Positions 1 through 13,410 of a stretch of 64,000 nucleotides of DNA are shown here, piece by piece (position 1 is the stretch's first letter; the number at the start of each line of letters is the position of its first letter). The stretch spans positions 1 through 64,000 of the forward strand of contig JALLLT010000026.1 in NCBI GenBank assembly GCA_025266875.1, in the 5' to 3' direction. This stretch comes from Fennellomyces sp. T-0311. Its lineage: Eukaryota; Mucoromycota; Mucoromycetes; Mucorales; Lichtheimiaceae. Made by a program: the position numbers and the translations under genes. The notes beneath the pieces are model-generated. The model did no database searches. It was not told where the DNA came from and was given only the letters and a program-made list of their open reading frames with translations.

Positions 1-2404
1 AAGAAACCAAAGTCATATGTAGAAAAAAATTAGACCGCTTTTTTGGTAAGAGTGAAATGTTATTCGTCGATCATAAATTATCTCCCAGTTACATACTGGT
101 TTTTGATACGATGTAGAGCATAACAACCAAGAAACAACGCCACATACACTTTGTTGTCAATAATAGAGCGAGAGGCTACTCTCAGTCGCATAATACAAGC
201 GATAATGCATATTAGCTTCTTGCTAGATCTCGCAGGCGGCTATTCTTCAGACCTCTCATGTTTATACTGAGCAATGTGGAAACCTAATATAAAGTGCCAA
301 AAATACCAAAGATCGTCTAAAATGTCAGTGCACCGAAGAGCTCGGAACGTAGGTTCCTTTTTGCCACTGTTGGTATAGATTGAACAATTTTATTGACGCT
401 AGACCGAATACGTCTATGGCTTGGAAATTTTACTCAGGTTGTGCTCAGAATCTTTTTTCAGATGATTAACAAGCGATTTGACCAACGGAACCAAATATTG
501 AGGTCCGAGCTTAAACTACACGTTGAAAATGCATGGTTACCCTTTGTGTCTGTCTTACCATTAACATGTTGGGTAACAATACAATATCCAATGCTTCGAT
601 AAGATCAAACAGGATAAACGTCTATATATTTTTAACACCACGTTATATGGCTAAGGCAGAAGGGTAGATTAGTAACAGTGCTTTTTTTAAGATCCAATCC
701 CTTGTAAGTAAACAAAAGCATCAAACAGGTTTGGCACCGGAATATATTACTATAATGTACATCTTTTACAATGTTAATGGTCTTGGCGATTAACCTTGGC
801 TGACATACATCTTGTCATTTACCAGAAAAACGACAATAACCCGATTTGACAAGGTAGAGGGCTGAATACCATATGTCTAGAAACATGAAGTGTGCTACCA
901 TAACGTTATCGGGTGTTCCGGGTCACAGGTCCAAAATGTCAGGTGATGGTTAATGAAAAACAAGCTGGATCGCCGTTTCTTCGGAGAGCGAGTTTTCGAA
1001 AGTATACTATTCTTAATTCAAGTCATGTTTCTTGGCTGTAAAGGCGTTGTAATCAACAATTCATTCTTCCAAGGACAAGTTACATATGAAGATGAATAAA
1101 TGTATCCATTGTTCGAAAATCGTTTTATATTTAATAAGAATCGACATATTCCCGATGTATATATATACGTGTATGTAAACTTGAGAAAGATATACCACGA
1201 AACTAATAAATCGATCACACTTATAATTGAAGAGAAGTGTATTACTTCATTGATAAGGAATTGAATAAGGATCTTTCGATGGCAATAGCGCGGAATTTAT
1301 TTACCTTCGCTCCGAGAAGTGCTACATACTGCTATTGAGAGTTTTAGTATATAGAAACTATATTAGCTATAGAAACGGGATACGTAAATAAATAAAAAGG
1401 TCATTATATGCATAAGCTCTGCTTGTCATGCATGTTGCATAATATTCACCTTACATAAAAAGTAGTGCCAATGAACTATGGTTTCTTCTGAAAAGTAAAA
1501 TACATCGAAATACCCAATGTTATGTTTATTGTTGGTATATGTGGTAATAAAAATGACGGATGGTAACTGGATCTATTGCTATCGCAGCTCAGCGTCATTT
1601 CATCTGATAAAGCATCATCCTTATGATACTAGAGCAAACGTACGTAGGTGAATACAGGTATAGTTGATGAATAAGCATATTACAGACAAAATTCAATTTT
1701 GACTACAAGTACTTATCACATCAGACAAAAAGGACTAATGAATTAAAATGAATATCTTGTGAAATACTGTATATTTTTTAACAATCATGGACCTTTGCCA
1801 ACTAATGTTCATCCAGTCAACTACAACAGTATTTAGTATGTAGGTTTTAGAAACGCTTTGAACATAATAATGCGTCAATACGTATCTTAGCAACTTGGCA
1901 AGTCGTATATGACATTGACGATCTAGGAAACTAAGTTATTGGTGTTAGCATTGAAGCAAGTTGATAGGTCACTGTGCTTTTACGCTAAAAAAGTGCGAGT
2001 GATGACACTGTGGCATCAAACGTGTTTACTCTAGGGATAAATATTTCGTTTTATTATTCCAGAAGAAGTAGAAGCACTAGCTTGGACTGGTTGAATGCAT
2101 GACGTTTTCATTATCATATATATTTCTGGAGGCTGGGCCGGGTGCCAAGAAGTAGACTAGCTTGGATTGTTATTGTGCACGTCATGGATACCCGGAAGGG
2201 AAGTCAAACGTGGTACAGATGGTAAACCAGCAAATCCATGTACTTCATGCAAGAGGAGGCAACAGAGCAATGCATGCGTGTGTGCAGATAAGTGTGGCGT
2301 TGGGCACAAACAAATTTGACAGGGATTTCTAGGCGAACGATTGGAATGATGTTTGCAGCTTTAATCGGTGAAAAAGGTATATAGAAAGTGTATAGATGAG
2401 GGTA
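1..2404. other. AT-rich intergenic DNA, no gene seen
   Basis: I see only short AT-rich open frames with no recognisable domain, no convincing exon chain and no RNA gene. It lies downstream of the Vam7-like gene, which is on the minus strand and ends at its right border. Confidence 0.6.
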
Positions 2405-3544
2405 TTATTTAATGGTGGCCAGCTTTTTGCTTGCGAATTTGAGCTTGAGAGCGGTGCGATCTACATCGCCATCCAGCTCATCCAGAATCTGGTTCTGGGT
2501 CTCTAGTTCATCACCGATTGCGAAACCAAGTTGCTTTTGTCGCGCCAGCAGTGCGCTGAACTGTTCAATCTGTTGATCCTGATCGGTCATGACCTGGTTC
2601 TGATACTGCAACAGTCCATCGTTATCCAATCCACGAGTGACCTCGGTCTCCTTGGCCATCTGTGCAGCGGCTGCAGCGCCAAACGCCCTACCTGGGCCGA
2701 TCGTCTGGCTGCGTTTTGGGGGCTGTCTCTGCTGCTGCTGTTGCTGTTGAGAGGGGAATCCGTAATTGTAATCGTCGTTGACCTTTGGCTTTTCATTCAT
2801 AACAAGGGTAGTTTGGCTGCGACGAGGTTTCAGGAGTTCCTGTTCCTGGCGCCCAGAATTGACCAATTTCAAGAGAGCATCCTTTTCATCGCGCAAGGTG
2901 GCCAGCATGTCCTGCCGCCGTCTCAACTCACCATCAGCCATGGCCTCTGGACCCTTTGCCAGACCATTCAGGGCGGAATCGAGGTTGGAGGTGTGCGTGG
3001 ATAAGGTGACCAGGAGTTTTTTGGCTTGAACGGTACAGTTGTGAGACGCTGAGATCTCGTTGCGAGCATTGTGCGTTCCACGCTTATTGATCAAAGAGCG
3101 GACCTGCCGTGCAGTGTTAGCCATGGCGTTGTATTCGTCCAGCCAAGTTTCGGAAGTGTAGCTTGTTGTACTATTGCTTTCGATCGCTCGGCCTTGCGGG
3201 ATCGCCAAAAAGTCTTTCCAGACATCGGTCTGTCGCCAACGATCGTCACGATTGCTCAAAATGGCACGCAGGTACTCTTCCAACCCTCGACGACGATGGT
3301 CTACCTTGTCGGGATTGTTGAATGTCGAGGGGAAGAAGCTTTTTGCTGGCAATTGAACGGGGACAGGATGTTTGGGGAAAATGCTTTCAAACTGATTGTG
3401 CAGTTTGATGAATTCCGAGTATCGCTTCCATACAACCCACGTGCGAACCGCAGCATGTACTTCTACGCAGTAAACGGTGTGAGGTTTGGGCTGGTGTCTT
3501 GTCTCGCTTGAAGGTACAAAGATGGCTTGAATGACTTCGGTCAT
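2405..3544 (-). CDS. Vam7-like PX-domain Qc-SNARE, intronless, 379 aa
   Basis: Predicted vacuolar SNARE that would bind phosphatidylinositol 3-phosphate through its PX domain and act with the HOPS tether in homotypic vacuole or endosome fusion. The frame is open further upstream to 3820, but I start at the ATG at 3544 because the PX fold begins directly after it (MTEVIQAIFV) and the upstream extension is low-complexity and unlike the family. The PX domain spans about residues 4-125 and includes the phosphoinositide-binding motif WKRYSEF (39-45). A Q-rich linker follows, with a run of glutamines near residue 270. The C-terminal 60 residues form a Qc-SNARE heptad region (ELETQNQILDELD) ending at KKLATIK. 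There is no C-terminal membrane anchor, as in yeast Vam7, which is peripheral. This separates it from ordinary syntaxins. Family assignment rests on domain order and recalled family features. Confidence 0.88.
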   Translation of the reverse strand: MTEVIQAIFVPSSETRHQPKPHTVYCVEVHAAVRTWVVWKRYSEFIKLHNQFESIFPKHPVPVQLPAKSFFPSTFNNPDKVDHRRRGLEEYLRAILSNRDDRWRQTDVWKDFLAIPQGRAIESNSTTSYTSETWLDEYNAMANTARQVRSLINKRGTHNARNEISASHNCTVQAKKLLVTLSTHTSNLDSALNGLAKGPEAMADGELRRRQDMLATLRDEKDALLKLVNSGRQEQELLKPRRSQTTLVMNEKPKVNDDYNYGFPSQQQQQQQRQPPKRSQTIGPGRAFGAAAAAQMAKETEVTRGLDNDGLLQYQNQVMTDQDQQIEQFSALLARQKQLGFAIGDELETQNQILDELDGDVDRTALKLKFASKKLATIK

Positions 3545-5694
3545 TGCAACAAGTGGAGAGAAGGTGGAAGAAAAAGGGCCGTCGGTCCCGAAGGACATAT
3601 ATAAAAAGAAAAGAAGCAGGGGCCCAACGCAAAGTGTCTCATCGCGCGCGGCACGGGTCGCGGCACCAGTGTGGAACCACAATCGAAAACGCTTGTCAAT
3701 TTCATTAATACAACTTGGATTGTGTGTCACCGTTGCGGATCTGTCCGTTCCATTTCGTATAGAACAAGGTTCCGTCGCCTCGCACACTCCTTCCTCCATA
3801 CTCCTTGACATAAGGAACATGTTTCCCTTGTTGCTATAAGTTCTAGATCGTGTTTATCGGCTTGCTCGATCGCGTAACCAACAACAAGGTCGAGTGCCTG
3901 CATCCTTTCTCTCTTTCTGTATACATAGCATCAGCAAAAAAAAAAGAGATCATCTATCATCATTTCGCTTGTTAACTCGTGTGGAAAAAAAAGATGACTT
4001 GCGGATCCACTCATGCTAATTTAGAAATGAGCTGTTACTTTAGTAGAAACGAGACTCGGCTTCAATTTCACTTTCTGGCTCAATATGCATGATACAAACA
4101 GTTTAAACTTTCAAACAAAAAGGCAAAGTGTCTTGTCATCACGACCGATATGATACACTGCAGCTTAGCCAGGGCACACGCAGCCGCCATATGATTTTGT
4201 TTACCTACCGTGTGATAAACATTTGCAAAAAGAGCAGTAAAGTGCAGCACGCGCCCTCTGTTTCGATTGAATATTTCTAAAGTGTATGCAACGAGAATAA
4301 GGCGACTCTTCCTTCATTTTACGATTAGCTGGCTTTGAAAGCATAACATTATCGCTTGGACCATATCGCCCGGGGGGAACGCTTATGCAGACGCCACTTA
4401 TCGTAGGCTTTGAGGTCTCGTCTACAAATATTATGCAATAAGTCAACCACACGCTTGGTTATCTTTCTCCCGTTACGGCCAAAAGTATATAATTAATCTC
4501 GGATATAAACATCCGTGCTATTTTAACTTTTTTTTCATATGGGCTCCTGCAATCACAGTAAAAGTTCACAATCCTGCGCAATTCGATGAAACTTCACTGG
4601 ACTAAAAGAACCGGGCTCTTGCATCCTGTTTCATCGAAGCTTCACTGTTCAACTTGAAGCCCGATTACAGTTTTTCTTTTCTAAAAAAAAAAGTTTATCG
4701 ATTTGCATCACGGCCGCTGGTGTGGGCTCACGAAACTGACCGATGATGGGTCACATTCATGTCAAAGGGCCAAATTTGTTGCGAAAGTATATCATGTGGA
4801 CGACGTGTTTTCCCGGGTCGACCCAGTGCCCCTGTTTTTTTTGTTTGCAAATGGAAAACAAAAACCGTAGATACCGTTTGTTCGATTGTACTTACTTTTA
4901 TTGCGAGGCAGAGCGATGGTGCCGGTCAGATAATACTATAAAAGGTAATCGACACATCCCACGCAAGGTGCGAATTATGGATGACCATATATGGAGTACG
5001 CATACTGATGTGGTAATAACGATGGACTAGCACAGACGTGCAATAGCTTTGTGAACTCTTACCTCTGTCTTCCGCTACGTTTGGTCAATTATAGGCTGCG
5101 GTGGACATCATAGGCTTACGTACCTTTTTTTGTTATTGCCTTGGATACGTAGAATATCTATCACCATGGTACCATGTAAAGTGGTAGCGGATATGTCGAT
5201 ACTTCTTCCAGACAGTGTTGACTTTACCAGAATATTCTCATTTTCAAATAGTCAAACAAAAAAACATTCAATAATGCAGCTACCGCTGTTTATGTTGTTG
5301 TTAGTTTTGCCGTACAGAGTGTACCGAAGAAATCTATACGGACCTTCTTTCATTTTATAGTGTCACATCCTCAACTACCAACGTTATTTCATAGATAACA
5401 TAAACTATATACGTTCATGCAAAAGCGAGTGGCATTATTCACCCACATTGGAAATTTGCGGTCACCCAAGTAATAGCCCTTCAAAGCGATATATTCTACT
5501 CCAGTTTGCCAAGAAATCCGGGTTGAATTATGACTCATGAATGGATCCGAGAGAAATGTGTCATGAAAGGAACGTGGCTTTAGCAAGAGCCTGACTTGGT
5601 CAACGAAGGATACCAACTCCGGATATTCAAGCTCTCCGGTCGGAAGCGCCGATGTTCACTTTTGTTTATCAAAAGAATGCGTGGAACACTTGTC
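3545..5694. other. Intergenic region between the Vam7-like and P450 genes
   Basis: This is the upstream region of both divergent genes. Open frames here are short and AT-biased with no domain. A small imperfect inverted repeat (CGATGAAAC near 4583 and GTTTCATCG near 4630) sits in the middle. No RNA gene was recognised. Confidence 0.55.
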
Positions 5695-5702
5695 TATAAA
5701 AG
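5695..5702 (+). promoter_or_regulatory. TATA box of the P450 gene
   Basis: TATAAAAG lies about 100 bases before the P450 start codon at 5798, a usual distance for a fungal TATA promoter with a short 5' leader. Confidence 0.55.
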
Positions 5703-5797
5703 GAAACCATCCCACACCGGACCCGGCACGTTCCACCGTTCTCGGACTCATCATATATATACCCCAGATTTCCGTTCACTCAAGGCCAAAAAAAACA

Positions 5798-7714
5798 ATG
5801 TCCCTCCCAGATTTATCAGTTTTGCTAAAATCGTTACCACCGTTACCAAAAGCCATCCTTGACCCTTCGAAAATTGGACAAACGGCTGCGATCGCTGGTG
5901 CAGTTACGGCTGGATTATTGACACTCATATATCACGATCGTCCTCTTTTCCATTCACGTCGCAAAGGGGTTATCAATGCCGCAGGCCATCCGCTTGTTGG
6001 CAGCTTGATTCATCAAATACGCAATGCTCATCGTATCCATGACGATTTTCTTGAAGGATGCGAGATGTATGACGCGATGACCATGTAAGGGACTTGTTAA
6101 AAAAAAGTGACTGGGATGTAGGCTCATGCATTTTACAGATTTGTGGCAACTGCTGGATTCCCAGACAGTATCTTGACTCTTGATCCTGCAAACGTTGAAT
6201 ACATCTTGAAAAGTAAGCTATAGAAGACGGGGGTGGCAGGACTGTGTCTAACTTGAAATTTTGTATAGCAAATTTTTCGAATTATGTCAAGGGCCATGAA
6301 ACACTGTAAGTAACGTCATCCAATCGTTTGTTTGCATAATAATTAAAGGTGTATGGAATAGTGATCTTATGAAGGATTTGTTCGGACATGGAATTTTCAC
6401 TGCGGATGGAGAACAATGGAAATACCAACGTAAAACGGCCAGTCTGATCTTCAACGTTGTTAATTTCCGAGATCAATTTACAGAGTAAGATAGTTTAAAA
6501 AGTGCCATTGTGTCCGAAGCTTACTAAAACGTGGATGTAGGGTGTTCATCAAGGAGCTAAATGTAATGTCTCAGAACATTTTTGACAAAAAGGCAGTTAA
6601 TGGCACAGCTATCGACTTCCATGATGTTATGCACAAATTTACGCTCGATTCATTTGTCCTGTAAGTAACATGGTGGATAGGTTTATCGATTATTAACCGA
6701 TCGAGGATATAGATTGGGCTTTGGCAAACAATTGGATTCATTGTTGAGCAAGGAAAAAGTGCCATTTGCCGCATCGTTTGACATTTGCCAGAAAGTCTGC
6801 TCCGACCGATTTGCCGATCCATTCACCGACTTTTACGACTCCTTAAAGATATTCAAACCTGGATCCATGCGAGTCAAGGACCATATCAAAATCATCGACG
6901 ATTTTGCCTACAGCTTGATCAACGAACGACGCGAGCAGTTGGCACGAGGAGAGGAGTACAAGGATTTGCTGTCACGGTTCATGGCTGCTCGTAATCCTCA
7001 AGGCGAACCACTTAGCGACAAGGAATTGCGCGATACGGTTCTTAATTTCATCATTGCCGGAAGAGACACAACGGCACAAGCTCTTTCTTGGGGATTCTAC
7101 CTTTTGATGCTCCATCCTCATATTGAGAAGAAGTTACTCGAGGAAATCAGTCAACATATTCCGCAAGACCGCGATCTTGATGCGCCTGAATATTACGAAA
7201 CGATCAAAAAGATGACATACGCTAATGCTGTGTAAGTTTAAAGTGGTACAAGACGGGGCAAAAAAAAGGGCTAATATAAGGTGCTAGGTTGTATGAAGTG
7301 CTTCGTTTGTACCCGTCGGTACCATCCAACGGCAAGGTTGCACTCAAAGATGATGTGCTTCCGGACGGCACTCCAGTCAAGAAGGGTGATTTTGTTCTGT
7401 GGTCCCCATACGCGATGGGGAGATCTGATCGAGTTTGGGAAAATGCAAAGGAATTCAAGCCTGAACGATGGATTACACCGGAGGGAGACCTGCGTCGAGA
7501 ATCGGCGGGCAAGTGGCCAGCGTTTCATGCAGGCCCACGTGTCTGTTTAGGTCAGAACCTTGCCACACTCGAGGCGCTTGTTGCAATGATGCTATTGTTG
7601 AAGAGATACAAATTCTCGCTTGTTCCTGGTCAGGAGATTACATACCTAGCTTCATTGACGTGCCCAATGAAGAATGGTATGAAAGTTTATGTCGAGCGTC
7701 GTCAAGTTCCATAG
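5798..7714 (+). CDS. Cytochrome P450 monooxygenase, 7 exons, 528 aa
   Basis: Heme-thiolate monooxygenase, probably ER-anchored and fed by cytochrome P450 reductase; the substrate cannot be read from sequence. Exons: 5798-6084, 6139-6212, 6269-6305, 6362-6484, 6541-6660, 6713-7231 and 7288-7714. They sum to 529 codons including the TAG stop, and all introns are GT-AG of 51-56 nt. A hydrophobic N-terminal stretch (AAIAGAVTAGLLTLIY) fits a membrane anchor. The I-helix oxygen-activation motif AGRDTT is at about 329-334. The K-helix ExxR is EVLR (390-393), the PERF-like motif is FKPERW (about 443-448), and the heme loop is FHAGPRVCLG with the axial cysteine near 473. Overall it resembles the CYP52/CYP86/CYP704-like hydroxylases that expand in Mucoromycota, a recalled resemblance. 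The start at 5798 is the first ATG after the TATA box that leads into the anchor. Confidence 0.93.
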
Positions 7715-8099
7715 AAATCCTTTATCCCTTTCCACACTCCTTTATATGATGCTTCTTCTATATGCATAATTAAATATACACTGTTTTCCGTTCCAGAAGT
7801 ATTTTCAACCCAATTCAGTAGTAGCGAGAGGCCTCGAATAACTGGGATACATAGGAGTTATTAGTGCAGTGATATTACGAAACCACACCAATTGGTTTTG
7901 ACACGATAGACGCATGACACGAATGACGTCAGTGCTGTGTAAAAATAAAATGTTCTAGTGCCGGACAAGCGCGGTAACACCCTCAGTTTTAAGTAGGGAA
8001 GTGATGCAAATCATTTTATTTGCAAGGCATCAATTTGGTACCGAATGGAGTGTTTAAAATGCTTAGAGTAATTGTGCAATTTGTGAAGAGAAACATCGC
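7715..8099. other. Short convergent intergenic region
   Basis: Shared 3' flank of the P450 and histone H3 genes. It is AT-rich and I see no gene in it. Confidence 0.6.
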
Positions 8100-8694
<595 letters not shown>

Positions 8695-10660
8695 ACTTGT
8701 GTTGATATGAGAAGAAAGGCGCGAAGGTGCGCGTCAACTTTTTATTTTTTCTTATATGCTGAGTTTACATGATCGCGTTAGTCACGAGATCTTGTTGAGC
8801 CGCTTCCCGATTCTATTAGACTCGTCAGAGCGGGAAAAGGACCATTCGCTGCTTCTCACCCGAGCCTGACGTTGCAGCAAACATGTTTGCGTAGTTGTTT
8901 GCCAGTCTTATTGGGAGCGTGTGTGACGTTATCTCTAGTAGCATCACTTGTTTAGGCTAATTTTGGACGAAATAAATCGATTGCCTATACAAAGCGTCTG
9001 TGCATTAGCATTGCTCATATGCAATACGGAATTGGCTGATAATATCAGTATATCCTTCTCGGGTTGATGTTGCTGCTGTCAGATGTCTTAAATGGGTCTA
9101 CTACAGGCCGGTCAACCGCTCCTATCCGATATCATTGAGCACAGAGCGCATACACCACATTTAGTATGAGCGGACAGCAGTGATGATGATCTGCGCTGTC
9201 CGCGGAGCATCTAAAAATTTGGCAAGTTGCTAATGCGTCATCGTTTCACAAAAAAATGCCTATGGATCAAGGTTGTATTATAGATCATGCGTTGATACAC
9301 TACTGGACGGCTGCACTTCATGATTTAGGTGGTGGACTTATAACTAGTGAAAAGACATGGCAATCCAACCGAATGTGCTCTCAAAGTTGGTAAAAATCGA
9401 AAAGCGCTGCATCTTGGTGACATTGTATTTTTTTTTGTGCAGGCAGTTGACAGCAGTGCCCACCTCACAGAAGCCATCAGGCTTTTGATGATTCTATAAA
9501 ATAATAAAAAAAAAGAAAATGCGTAGGAACGACAGGCTAGGTGTTGCAGCGTAGTAGTATGGCTGGATTTTCCAAGGTGATTCTGTACGGACAGCAGCAA
9601 GTATGGTCACCTACATGTTTTCCCACCGTACGATGTATTGTTTGGATCCGCTGTCTATTAGGCCTGGAGCATATTTCCAAGATCAAGTGACCCGTCGCGG
9701 TGATAATGCGACACACCCATCAACTGCTTCTCTATTATAATTTACGGCATATGTAATAACAAGTCTTGTTTTGAAGAAATTTAGAGCAAATCGAGAGCAC
9801 CTACTACATAGAAAAAATGGTCTATTGAGAAATATCGATATCCAGCTCACACTGGGTACTCTTTCATTTTGTGCTGATTAGTACTATGTCTCATAGTCTG
9901 CAAGCATCGCTGGCTGCCAGCACTAGCTTTGTCAATCCAGTCGATGGCTACAACAGCTTGCATAATCTTTCCACAAAAAAAAGTCTAGCACAATCGCTGT
10001 GAGATAAGTGAAAAGGTGCATCATCTCCGATGTTCAGTTCTTCTAACTGTGTCCAGTGCTCTACCACAAATTCAACAGTTTCAGGTTGACATCGTGTTAT
10101 CTGGAGGAAGCGCAGTCGAGGACAATGAAGTACTAGCTGTATTAGGAGGTAGCCACTTTTAAAGGGAACTCATACCGACAGTAATTTTGGTGGATATCGT
10201 AGGTGGCCACGGTTCGGCCTGGAATCTTGTTTTCTGATCAAAGCTAGGTGGTAGAGCTAATGTGATTGGCCATTAACAGACACAAATGATTGATCATAGC
10301 GCGCTCGAGATATGGCAGCGATTGAAAATTTTGCCCTTGCTGTACCCATTGACATCGATTGAAAAGTAATGCCAAAGTTTCCTGAAGCGTAAATGGCCAA
10401 TAAAACAAGTCAAAACTTAGAGCAACTTCGGGGCAACCGCCAGAATAAGTTTAAAAGAGCGAAAATGCATCCTGCACAAAACGGTTTTTGGGTGCCCTTC
10501 GAGTCATTTTGAATCAGGATGACTTCTTTCTCAAAAGCTGCTCAGACCTAGAGTCGACATTTCCAAAATGACTTTTTGAAAATGACTTTCGCATCCGAAC
10601 GCGCCTTAGTTGGTTAGAGAGACCTGTTAATGAATGATCTTTCATGTGACGACACCAGCG
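8695..10660. other. Intergenic region upstream of histone H3
   Basis: No gene seen. The first 100 bases should hold the H3 promoter, but I could not fix a TATA box with confidence. A weak tRNA-like segment near 10605 was considered and rejected. Confidence 0.5.
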
Positions 10661-12110
10661 CGTGACAATATTTTTCATAACCACACACTATAATGTCAGA
10701 TCCCCGTGTCAAGAAACGATTGCACATGGATTGCACCCATCTCTTGAATTTAGCAAGATCGAGTGCGACAAATTGAAGATATCGGATACACTTGCTGGTT
10801 TGGCAGTCGAAGGTTGGGCACATATTGAAAAGCTTGCCAAGGTTGCAGCAGAAGACGTGACCTTGTCCGGAAGCCAAACCTGACAAGGTCACAGGAGACT
10901 CTTCAGGTCTTCAAGCGGATCCAGGATCAGCACCCTATGTTTCCTGCCCTGCGGCTTTACTGTGATAGTGTCACGAAGTTTTCTGAAGACACGTCAAGCC
11001 AAGGAAGAAGTTCTTGTCGGCGCTTAGTTTGCCTATCTAAAGGAGAACGTAGAGCGAGGAGCCACAAAAAACGTGTACAAAGCAATCTTGATCGGTGTCA
11101 AACGATATGAGAATGAACTGGATGATGAAATGGACGGTATCTCAAGAAAGAAACAAGCTACATCTGTGAGTAAACGCGCCATATTTCACCAGTCTTGAAA
11201 CTAAACAACAGAAAACCAGACTATTGTAGCATTGCACGATGGCAGCAAGCGGTGCTCCCTAACGGAAACAGAGAAGCCAGGTATAGTTCTCAATCCATTT
11301 CGATGGTGTCACTGGATCTGACACTAGGTTACGCTCAGTGCCATCAGCAAAACTGCCCGGTCTCTTCGTAATCGGAAGCAAGCCGGTGAAAAACTGTCAG
11401 GCGCTGATGAAAAAGCAATGAGGTTTGCAAGATTTGTTGCGGTTCCGTTACCGGCACAGATCGGCACGCCGCCAACAACAGATTCCTCCTCCTCCTCCTC
11501 CTCCTCCTCCTCCTCCTCCTCCTCCTCCTCCTCCTCCTCCTCCTCCTCCTCCTCCTCCTCCTCCCGGGCACCTTTTTCCCCGGCATCTTCCATCACCACA
11601 TCGTCATCGCTGTTGCTGTTGCTGGAGTGATTCTGCCGGCAAAGTCCACAAGATAGACCAGCTGCAAACTGAGACACATTTGCAATAGCATTGAGATTAG
11701 CTCGTTGCTTAATCTTGTAGACGCAACAGAGCTTGGACAAAAAGCTATGCTTGAAACGGAGTTTTGGATGAAGATGAGCAACAGCTCTCACAGAAGTTTG
11801 TCATTGACAAAATACCTATCCAATCATCTAACCGCACGCTCGAAGCAATACGGGTATTAGTCACCAAGGTCAGTGGGCCTCTTATATTGCTACATAGCAC
11901 AAGCGATATGCTAATACTAACAGGTTCTTAGCTCTGCAATGTAGAAAGCTCGGTAGACAAAGCTCGTAAATACATTTGAAAATGCAACTGAGCAATATCG
12001 CGAAGCTTGAACAAGAATACTCAACATCTTCAGTTTGATGTAGGTTTAATGCATGTGCTGTAACCAGGAGGATAATATGCTAAAGTATAGCTAGATTGCA
12101 TTTACTTGAC
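10661..12110 (+). pseudogene. Possible decayed intron-containing gene
   Basis: Several short plus-strand pieces read like eroded exons but do not join into one frame. They are an open stretch at 10662-10883, a charged segment near 11040-11165 (YKAILIGVKRYENELDDE) ending at a GTGAGT donor, and a segment near 11770-11870 (DEDEQQLSQKFVIDKI) ending at GTCAGT. Stops and frame changes separate them and a trinucleotide microsatellite interrupts the middle. I do not recognise the family. It may be a transposon gene remnant or a coincidence of open frames. Confidence 0.25.
11484..11564. repeat. (TCC)n trinucleotide microsatellite, about 27 units
   Basis: A pure CTC/TCC run of about 80 bases. It creates artificial open frames of poly-glutamate, poly-arginine, poly-serine or poly-proline depending on strand and frame, so those frames are not evidence for genes. 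Confidence 0.97.
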
Positions 12111-12215
12111 CACCATCCATTCGTGCTGGATGATGGTACCGCGAGCAAGGCCACAGAAACAGAGTATCCAACTGGAATCTGGGCGCCCATTTTCGACTTA
12201 TTCCGTGCCGGCTGC

Positions 12216-12560
12216 GGTATCGGTTAACGAGAAAAGGCTTTCGAATGACCAGGCCAAAAATAAGGTAATGCTTTATTGAGGAAAGTTACTCTCTGTTTAT
12301 ACTGATGATGAGTCGGGCGGAGAAGATGAATGCTTTGAGTTTAGCCCCAAAGGTCCATGTTACCATTAAGTCTCATATGATCTTGCCATCTTGTCGAAGA
12401 GGCCGAAGGTCATACAGAGCCTTAGTTAACCGAGTTGCCTTGCATGGTCGGTAAAGCCGGACCAAGGTCCCATATAAGAGCAAATAGGGCAATCGATAAC
12501 TCTACGGTTATTGATGTCGTCATAACAGTAGATATTATCAAGAACTAAGGGAAAGTATGT
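12216..12560 (+). repeat. Dispersed repeat, copy 1 (partner at 21.3 kb)
   Basis: This stretch is recognisably homologous to 21286-21640. Shared blocks include TTAACGAGAAAA, GAGTCGGG, GCAAATAGGGC and ATCGATAACT in the same order and spacing. It lies directly upstream of the broken gene at 12569 and is probably its decayed 5' part, so both copies likely descend from one multicopy gene or transposon. Confidence 0.75.
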
Positions 12561-12568
12561 AACCATGG

Positions 12569-13410
12569 ATGATGATATGGCGAGGATACGACACGGGCAA
12601 AAACATTGTTCGCCTGAAAAGGTAACTCCTTTTCTTCTACTTATTTTTGGCCGTGGTTATTCATTCGATATGTGCAGCGGTGAGTCTGTGTCGGAACATA
12701 GCGCCGCCGCTAAGCGGTTATCGTACACCGGAGAGAGAAATGCTGTAGCTTTCAAACTCGACATTCGCTCCGTTGTCGACTGGAAATCCAAGGAGTACGA
12801 CGTTGCAGCTGGAGAACTATCAAAGATGTTCCCGAATGAAGAGAAGCTTTTCAGGGACGAAGAAAAGCTCATGAGGGAAGGAAAAGACGTAGTGGACGGA
12901 CTCGTATCAGTGTACAATGGGAAATGTGCTGAAAGCGATGCTGTTAGCTGAGTATTGCAACTAAGTGGTAAGCCTTTTAAGTGAGAAATGATACATATTA
13001 GATGTAACTTTCTGCCATTTATAGGAGCGAGTGGGGAGCTGTATTCCGTTCATTTAGCCTATCCAGGGCTATATGTCGCAGTTCCGCAACGGAAGCTGGT
13101 CATACCAAAATGCACTTCGTCGATGCGAGGCTTCTTAGAAACAGTCGAAGCGCTGCTCCTGTTTAAGGTATGGAGGGTACAATGACGCCCCTCTTTATTT
13201 TCTGACATCTTTGATTATGGTGCAAAGCGAACATAATGCACAGCGTGTACGGAAAGCTTGCAAAATCTTGAGGACCGAAGGATATCAATGGGAGGCCGAT
13301 TCGACAGGACATCAACTTCCGTACCAGCTTGTACAAAAGCATCATGGACTCGACCAAGATACTACTCACCGCCGTCTACCAGCGCAACAGCCAATATTAC
13401 TTTCGTAGAG
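12569..13410 (+). pseudogene. Broken member of a putative Mucoromycota-specific family
   Basis: Exon pieces join well by splicing. The frame beginning at 12569 (WRGYDTGKNIVRLK) ends at a GT donor after 12621. An exon from 12678 continues in frame (SGESVSEHSAAAKRL, then KEYDVAAGELSK and LMREGKDVVDGL) but meets an in-frame TGA at 12949. If the TGA is ignored, the frame continues to a GTAAGC donor after 12967. It resumes after the AG at 13023-13024 as GASGELYSVHLAYPGLYVAV and runs to a GTATGG donor after 13167. A further piece near 13230 reads EHNAQRVRKACKIL. The single TGA in an otherwise good model indicates a nonsense mutation. The pattern resembles an abundant uncharacterised family I recall from zygomycete genomes; no function can be given. 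Confidence 0.55.

Noticed and set aside
2531..3511. Several plus-strand frames of 80-157 codons opposite the Vam7-like gene
   Set aside because: Antisense shadows of a well-supported conserved gene.
10603..10680. tRNA-like segment (TAGTTGGTTAGAG, as in a D-arm)
   Set aside because: No T-arm GTTCGA box, no matching acceptor stem and no plausible anticodon arm follow within a tRNA length.
11324..11791. Long minus-strand frame with a poly-glutamate run, and plus-strand poly-serine and poly-proline frames
   Set aside because: All are created by the TCC microsatellite; flanking residues show no domain and frames on both strands are open only because the repeat lacks stops.
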